From: PLanc-01 sp035342095
GTDB taxonomy: Bacteria; Planctomycetota; Phycisphaerae; Sedimentisphaerales; Anaerobacaceae
DNA length: 64,000 nucleotides
Assembly: GCA_035342095.1 (NCBI GenBank)
Contig: DAOQWL010000022.1
Coordinates: 5,062 to 69,061, forward strand
Direction: 5' to 3'
Part shown: piece after piece, positions 59,133 through 64,000 of the stretch
How the letters are laid out: each line of letters opens with the position of its first letter
Position numbering within the stretch: position 1 is the stretch's first letter
The notes under the pieces: model-generated
What the model saw: only the letters and a program-made list of their open reading frames with translations
Database searches by the model: none
Told to the model about the DNA's origin: nothing
Made by a program: the position numbers and the translations under genes

Positions 59133-61094
59133 TTGTCAGAGTTGGCTTCAGGCCCGCAGGTGGATACGAGCGATTCCCCACGCAAACTGCGGATTCTGGG
59201 CATCCTGTTCGTATCGATTGCGGCGGTCTCGTCGCCGGTTCTGATATCCTCGCTGTTGTACACGGCTGATGGTCTGAGCGTGAACGGCGTGGTCACGCAT
59301 CTGTTCGTCCCGCTGGCGGACGTGCTGACCATGCTCCTGATCGTCCTGGTGGCCAGGCGGACTGGAGCGGCGGGCAAGCTCGATCTGGTTTGGTTTCGGC
59401 TCCGTCGGTTGGATCTTGCGGCCATCGTTCTGCTGTCTGCGGCGGCCCTGGCGTTGATGCTGCTGGTCGCGGTGGCGATGGACACGGTTGGCTTGAACGT
59501 GCCGGTGAGTCGCATGTTTCTGCCGGAGGGGAAAGGCCTCGCGTTCTTCGTGGCTCTGGCCCTCCGCATCGTTCTCGTGGCGCCCGTTCTGGAGGAGTTG
59601 TTCTGGCGGGGTTTCGTCCAGCGTTCGCTGGCGCGGGTGGCGGGTCCGTTTCCCGCTCTGTTGGGTCAGGCGGTTCTGTTCGCGGCGGCGCACCTGGCGC
59701 CCTTTGGCAGGTTCGGCCCGGCGCTGGTTCTCGGCCTGGTCGCAGGCCTCTGGCGGTGGCGGCGCAGGACCCTGATCCCGATCATTCTGGCGCATATGAT
59801 TCTCAACGGCCTGTACTTCGCCGGTCAGTGGGCTCATTGGCGGGATTACTCCCGGGTGCGGGTCGCGACGGACTACGTGTCGCAGATGAACCAGGCGTCC
59901 TGCCCGCCGCAATGCGATCCCTACAGCGATGCCAGACCCTGCTACGAGCGGGGATTCCGAGCGGCCGTCGGTATGCCGGAGGCGCTCGCGACCTTTCGCA
60001 GGGGGCTGCCGAGAGACTGGTCGGAAGAGGCGTTCGAGCAGTTGCGCAACTGGGTGACCGCCAACGACGAGGCCCTGAACCACATGGCCCAGGGGGCGCA
60101 GAAATCCTGCTATTGCCCCCTCTACACCGGCGACGGCGCGATGCTGGCCGGCGTCCCGCAATCCGTTGGCGCCCGGCACTTGGCCTTCGCGCTGGATACG
60201 CGGATCAAGCTGCGGGCCTTCGACGGCGAAGACGACCTGCTGCTGACCGATGTGGCGACCCTGCATCGCTTCGCTCGCCATTTCGACGGTCGCAAGGTCC
60301 TGTCTCACCAGATCCTGGGAGTGTCCATTCGAACGCTGCTGGCCGGCACGCTGCGCGGCATCCTGGCGGAGGAATTCCTTCTGCCGCAGACGCTGGCATC
60401 GCTCCAGCAACAGTTCGAAGACGAGGATTCCGGCGTGCTGGACTTCGCGCTCGAACGGTGCATCTGGTTGGATGGCATTCAGCGGATGTTCACGGACGAC
60501 GGAGACGGGCAGGGCCGCACCCCGCGGGTCACGATCACCCAGTGGAAGGGATTACCAAGACCGTTCTTGCTGCTGATCGATTCGATGACACCCGCGCAGA
60601 ATGCCGATCTCCTGGGCCTGGATCGGCGCCAGACGACGGACTGTGCAGAGGAGTTCCTTGCCCAGATCCAGGTCGCCGCGGGCAGGACGCCTTGGGAGCT
60701 CCACAACGAGCCCAACGGCCTGAAGGGCACGCTCGAAGGCCTTGTCCGGCGCAATGCTTACGTCGGGCTTCTGGGGACCGCCTGCCTGGGGGTGCTCGAC
60801 CTGCCGTGGCGAGCCCGCACGGATCTCGCGGCGCTCGTCGCGACCCTCGCGGCTATCCGTTACGAGATGGATCGCGGCGAGTACCCGGACTCCCTGGCAC
60901 AACTCGCCGAGTCGGGCTTCCTGCATCGCATGCCCCAGGATGTGTATTCGAATGGTCCCCTGGTCTACAAGCGGACCCCCGGCGGTTTCCTGCTGTACAG
61001 TCTCGGCATGGACTTCGACGATGACGGCGGGGTCGCCAGCCAATGGGGCCAGGGCGAACAGGGGGGCGACCAGGTCTTCTGGCCTGTCCGGTGA
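59133..61094 (+). CDS. CPBP intramembrane protease fused to a planctomycetal C-terminal domain
   Basis: A 653-residue protein. The N-terminal half has about eight transmembrane segments and the CPBP (Abi/CAAX-protease) motifs: VLEELFWRGFVQRSL (Glu-Glu and Arg), FAAAHLAPFGRFGP and IILAHMILNGLYF. These are glutamate intramembrane proteases or related handling proteins. The soluble C-terminal 400 residues have no recognised enzyme fold. They end YEMDRGEYPDSLAQLAESGF, KRTPGGFLLYSLGMDFDDDG, a tail seen in planctomycetal pseudopilin-like and secretion proteins. The TTG at 59133 follows GGAGG, fits the promoter and gives the N-terminus MSELASGPQ. Confidence 0.87.
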   Translation: MSELASGPQVDTSDSPRKLRILGILFVSIAAVSSPVLISSLLYTADGLSVNGVVTHLFVPLADVLTMLLIVLVARRTGAAGKLDLVWFRLRRLDLAAIVLLSAAALALMLLVAVAMDTVGLNVPVSRMFLPEGKGLAFFVALALRIVLVAPVLEELFWRGFVQRSLARVAGPFPALLGQAVLFAAAHLAPFGRFGPALVLGLVAGLWRWRRRTLIPIILAHMILNGLYFAGQWAHWRDYSRVRVATDYVSQMNQASCPPQCDPYSDARPCYERGFRAAVGMPEALATFRRGLPRDWSEEAFEQLRNWVTANDEALNHMAQGAQKSCYCPLYTGDGAMLAGVPQSVGARHLAFALDTRIKLRAFDGEDDLLLTDVATLHRFARHFDGRKVLSHQILGVSIRTLLAGTLRGILAEEFLLPQTLASLQQQFEDEDSGVLDFALERCIWLDGIQRMFTDDGDGQGRTPRVTITQWKGLPRPFLLLIDSMTPAQNADLLGLDRRQTTDCAEEFLAQIQVAAGRTPWELHNEPNGLKGTLEGLVRRNAYVGLLGTACLGVLDLPWRARTDLAALVATLAAIRYEMDRGEYPDSLAQLAESGFLHRMPQDVYSNGPLVYKRTPGGFLLYSLGMDFDDDGGVASQWGQGEQGGDQVFWPVR

Positions 61095-61133
61095 TCCTGC
61101 CGGGCATCCTCGCGATTCTCCCGGTAAATTTTC

Positions 61134-61162
61134 TTGTACGGTCACCCGGTTCGGTGTAAACT
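61134..61162 (+). promoter_or_regulatory. Promoter for tRNA-Ser
   Basis: TTGTAC (61134-61139), 17-base spacer, TAAACT (61157-61162), about 85 bases before the mature tRNA. Confidence 0.5.
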
Positions 61163-61248
61163 CAGAGCGCGTCGGCTGTTCCGGGCTTTGGTGGCGATAT
61201 GCCGCCAGCGGCCGGGATTTGGCGTAAGTGGTTACAAGTGAATACGTT

Positions 61249-61338
61249 GGAGAGGTGGCCGAGCGGCTTAAGGCGACGGTTTGCTAAACCGTTGTAGGGG
61301 GTAAACCTCTACCTCGGGTTCGAATCCCGACCTCTCCG
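61249..61338 (+). tRNA. tRNA-Ser (GCU anticodon)
   Basis: Acceptor arms GGAGAGG (61249-61255) and CCTCTCC (61331-61337) pair perfectly. The anticodon loop TTGCTAA with anticodon GCT (61283-61285) reads AGC/AGU serine codons. The long variable arm (TAGGGGG/CCTCTA) is typical of serine tRNA. The T-arm GGGTTCGAATCCC is canonical. CCA is not encoded. Confidence 0.97.
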
Positions 61339-61355
61339 TTTTCTGTGTCTGCGAA

Positions 61356-61374
61356 CCGGGACCCGCGTTCCCGG
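61356..61374 (+). terminator. Weak hairpin after tRNA-Ser
   Basis: CCGGGA (61356-61361) and TCCCGG (61369-61374) form a 6-bp stem with a 7-base loop; no T-run follows. Confidence 0.3.
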
Positions 61375-61492
61375 CCGTGGGCGTCTTCCTGCTCTTTGAG
61401 AGCATCCGCGAAGTATCCCTATCCCGAATCCGCCGGGCATTTGCTGCGAGAGGTCGAACAACATCGGTGTCGCTTCGAAAAGGATGTCTGCC

Positions 61493-63802
61493 ATGCGAAT
61501 GACGATGATCCTCAAGTGTGTTGGACTGTGCGTTGGACTCGGTCTGATCTTGTGCGTCGCAAAGGCCGGCCGGGCCAATCCCTCCTCGGGCACAGAGTAC
61601 CACGTCTCCATGGGGGGAAACGACACGAACGATGGGTCGGTCGCCCGGCCGCTGCGGACCATCTCCGCCGCGGCGAGGCTTGCCCAGCCAGGCGACACGA
61701 TCACCGTCCACCAGGGGACCTATCGCGAGCGGGTCAATCCGCCTCGCGGCGGGACTTCCGACGACGCTCGCATCGTCTACCGGGCCGCACCCGGCGAGAA
61801 AGCCGTCATCAAGGGTTCCGAAGTCGTCAAGCGCTGGCAGAAGGTCCAGAACGACACCTGGAAGGCCGTTGTCTCCAACAGTCTTTTCGGCGACTTCAAT
61901 CCCTACAGCGACCTGATTCACGGCGACTGGTTCAACCCCCTGAACCGGCAGCATCACACCGGCGTCGTTTACCTGAACGGCCATTGGCTGATCGAAGCCG
62001 TCTCGCTGGAGGACGTGTTGAAGCCGGTCGGAGCGGTTGCGTCCTCCTATGTCCCGGGCAGCCAGCAGTATCTGCTCAATGTCGCCTGGCTGTCGCCCGG
62101 CGAGGGTGCAGATGCTGCCAGGCGGACTCCCGCGGCGCGTTTCGCCTCTCAGCACGGAGTCCAGACGGCCTCCTGCTCGGAAGGGGGCGAGTGCATCGGC
62201 TGGATCGAGCAGGGCGACTGGGTCCGCTACGAGCAGGTGGACTTCGGCCGCGATGCCCGTCGGATGGAGATCCGCGCGGCGTCCGCGACGACCGGCGGGA
62301 CCATCGAGATCCGTCTGGATACGCCCGAAGGAGAGCTCCTCGGCGCCTGTGCGGTCCCCAACACAGGCGACTGGCAGTCGTGGCGCTCGTTCGTCGCGGA
62401 GATCAAGCCGACCAGCGGGGTCAAGACGCTCTGCCTGGTGTTCCGAGCACCACAAATGCAGGATTCCTCCGGCGTGCGACTGTGGTTCGCCCAGGTGGAC
62501 GCATCGAACACCACGATCTGGGCTCAGTTCAAGGACGTCAATCCGAATGAGGCCGAGGTCGAGATCAACGTCCGCCAGTCGGTGTTCTATCCCGAGAAGA
62601 CGGGCGTCAACTACATCACCGTGCGAGGATTCACGATGGTGCACGCCGCGACGCCCTGGGCGCCGCCCACCGCGGAGCAGATCGGCCTGATCGGCGCCAA
62701 TTGGAGCAAGGGCTGGCTCATCGAGGACAACGACATCCGCTACTCCATCTGCACCGGCGTCACGCTCGGCAAGCACGGCGACGAGTTCGACAACACCTCG
62801 CAGGACACCGCGGAGGGGTACGTCCTGACCATCGAACGCGGATTGAAACGAGGCTGGTCGAAGGACAACATCGGCGGGCACATCGTTCGCAACAACCGGA
62901 TTTCCCACTGTGAGCAGTCGGGAATCGTCGGCATTCTGGGGCCGATCTTCTGCACTGTCACGGGCAACACGATCCACGACATCCACGTGCGCTGCCTTTT
63001 CACCGGCGCGGAAATGGCCGGGATCAAGTTCCACGGCGCGATCGACACGGTCATCGAGGGGAATCACATCTTCCGCACGTGCCTGGGCATCTGGCTGGAC
63101 TGGATGGCGCAGGGCACCCGCGTCACCGGCAACCTGCTGCACGACAACGGGCGCGACCTGTTCACGGAAGTCAACCACGGCCCGTTCCTGGTCGACAACA
63201 ATTTCATGCTCTCAGGCCACGGCGTGCTGGTCAACTCCCAGGGCGGCGCCTACGTCCACAACCTGATTGCGGGCACTGTCCAGGTGATCCACACGGAAGG
63301 CCGCCGGACGCCATACCACAAGCCGCACTCCACCGAGGTTGTCGGCCTGCACCCCAATCCCAGCGGCGACGACCGATACTATAACAACATCTTTGTCAAC
63401 GCCGGCCTGACCGCCTATGACGAAGCGAAACTGCCCGTGTTCATGGCGGGCAACGTCTTCCTCAACGGCGCCAAGCCGTCGAGGCACGAGCCCGACGCCT
63501 TGGTGCAGCCGGACGTCAATCCCAACCTCGAATGGGCCGAGAGATCCGATGGAGCGTACCTCCAGATCTCGCTCGACAAGGCCTGGGCGCAGCGACAACG
63601 TCGCGTGGTGACGACCGAACTGCTCGGTAAGACGGATGCCGCGAAATTGCCTTATGAACAGGCCGATGGTTCGCCGTATCGCATCGATCGCGACTACCTC
63701 GGGCGGACGCGGGATTCCGCCAATCCGTTCCCGGGACCCATCGAGCCGCTCGCAGGGGACAAGCAGACACGGAAGGTCTGGCCTGTCGTCTCGTCGCGAT
63801 AG
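61493..63802 (+). CDS. Secreted right-handed beta-helix protein with inserted CBM6-like domain
   Basis: A 769-residue exported protein (signal LCVGLGLILCVAKAGRANPS). The start YHVSMGGNDTNDGSVARPLR is typical of DUF1565-like parallel beta-helix proteins. A carbohydrate-binding CBM6-like module is inserted near 215-335 (GWIEQGDWVRYEQVDFG, GGTIEIRLDTPEGELLGAC). The helix then resumes with many N-x-I/V repeats (GWLIEDNDIRYSICTGV, HIVRNNRISHCEQSGIV, TVTGNTIHDIH, DTVIEGNHIF, HNLIAGTVQVIH). This architecture belongs to polysaccharide lyases and epimerases. AAGGA lies eight bases before the ATG at 61493, which is therefore preferred to 61484. Confidence 0.9.
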   Translation: MRMTMILKCVGLCVGLGLILCVAKAGRANPSSGTEYHVSMGGNDTNDGSVARPLRTISAAARLAQPGDTITVHQGTYRERVNPPRGGTSDDARIVYRAAPGEKAVIKGSEVVKRWQKVQNDTWKAVVSNSLFGDFNPYSDLIHGDWFNPLNRQHHTGVVYLNGHWLIEAVSLEDVLKPVGAVASSYVPGSQQYLLNVAWLSPGEGADAARRTPAARFASQHGVQTASCSEGGECIGWIEQGDWVRYEQVDFGRDARRMEIRAASATTGGTIEIRLDTPEGELLGACAVPNTGDWQSWRSFVAEIKPTSGVKTLCLVFRAPQMQDSSGVRLWFAQVDASNTTIWAQFKDVNPNEAEVEINVRQSVFYPEKTGVNYITVRGFTMVHAATPWAPPTAEQIGLIGANWSKGWLIEDNDIRYSICTGVTLGKHGDEFDNTSQDTAEGYVLTIERGLKRGWSKDNIGGHIVRNNRISHCEQSGIVGILGPIFCTVTGNTIHDIHVRCLFTGAEMAGIKFHGAIDTVIEGNHIFRTCLGIWLDWMAQGTRVTGNLLHDNGRDLFTEVNHGPFLVDNNFMLSGHGVLVNSQGGAYVHNLIAGTVQVIHTEGRRTPYHKPHSTEVVGLHPNPSGDDRYYNNIFVNAGLTAYDEAKLPVFMAGNVFLNGAKPSRHEPDALVQPDVNPNLEWAERSDGAYLQISLDKAWAQRQRRVVTTELLGKTDAAKLPYEQADGSPYRIDRDYLGRTRDSANPFPGPIEPLAGDKQTRKVWPVVSSR

Positions 63803-63872
63803 GCTCGCTTGCGTCGGCAAGCGGTTGAGTATCCATTCTCAGCCGGATTCTGGAGGACCGATTGGCTGCGTT

Positions 63873-63910
63873 TGTCATCCTGAACGCAGCGGAGCGGAGT
63901 GAAGGATCTG
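63873..63910 (+). repeat. Dispersed GTCATCCTGA...GAAGGATCT repeat
   Basis: TGTCATCCTGAACGCAGCGG, then AGCGGAGTGAAGGATCTG. It matches the short extragenic repeat found scattered in many bacterial genomes. No gene is visible from 63803 to the window end. Confidence 0.55.
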
Positions 63911-64000
63911 GCCTGCGACCGAGAGGTATCTGGCTCATCCGGTTCTTGCGTACTTTCGTGATCCAGGCACGCCCGAAGCGGTCGTGCAAGGGAGATTTTC

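Noticed and set aside
61268..63178. 636-codon open frame on the minus strand
   Set aside because: Crosses the tRNA-Ser gene and lies antisense to the beta-helix protein.
1..64000. CRISPR array, prophage or insertion sequence
   Set aside because: No regularly spaced repeats, no transposase, integrase or phage structural genes; the only repeats are short extragenic palindromes.

Overview
The window reads as one stretch of a GC-rich chromosome from a member of the Planctomycetota, most likely class Phycisphaerae (Sedimentisphaerales-like). This is inferred from protein style rather than a marker gene: dockerin-type EF-hand tails on secreted proteins, an H-X9-DG type pseudopilin, a PAPGAILL...WLRRR sorting tail, LamG/CotH/lamin-tail giants, Tat-exported Gfo/Idh/MocA and creatininase-like proteins, and secreted PHP hydrolases. 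No rRNA, prophage, insertion sequence or CRISPR array was seen. One tRNA-Ser(GCU) is present.

Layout. 1-4.2 kb: the C-terminally truncated (window edge) Ser/Tyr-rich TPR protein, a membrane protein and an M14 carboxypeptidase lipoprotein. 4.3-8.4 kb: housekeeping uvrB, nadC, birA. 8.4-11.7 kb: a multidomain hybrid histidine kinase and its receiver partner. 12-14.3 kb: a C39-like PEP-CTERM protein behind a strong promoter with a structured leader, then an amidase. 14.4-20.6 kb: the most interesting block, a divergent locus around a Fur/Zur-family repressor. It has a His-rich membrane protein, two dockerin-tagged secreted proteins with H-x-H motifs, a pseudopilin, small Cys-containing membrane proteins and, divergently, a CcdA-like membrane protein and a TPR protein. 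A palindrome overlaps the -35 element of the repressor operon.

20.8-30 kb: YbaK-like deacylase, enolase, a ChbG/YdjC-like deacetylase between two inverted REP copies, a LarA-like racemase, a polysaccharide deacetylase-GH9 fusion and a Tat-exported oxidoreductase. 30-39 kb: a divergent pair of giants (heparinase-like, 1787 aa; CotH/lamin-tail, 1088 aa). 39-50.7 kb: ilvC with a cofactor loop suggesting NADH use, lipoproteins, creatininase-like, DUF362, SH3-NlpC/P60, CE4 deacetylase, secreted PHP and LamG proteins. 51.5-61 kb: lexA, a PQQ-type propeller protein, a zinc-ribbon/Gly-repeat protein, a second secreted PHP protein, DUF2959, ribF, a TM1266-like ACT protein, nrnA and a CPBP protease. 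61.2-63.8 kb: tRNA-Ser and a beta-helix/CBM6 protein.

Taken together, the accessory genes describe a polysaccharide-degrading heterotroph with a large secretome and regulated metal acquisition. Promoter calls are -35/-10 matches made by eye; protein families are from motif recognition without any database search.
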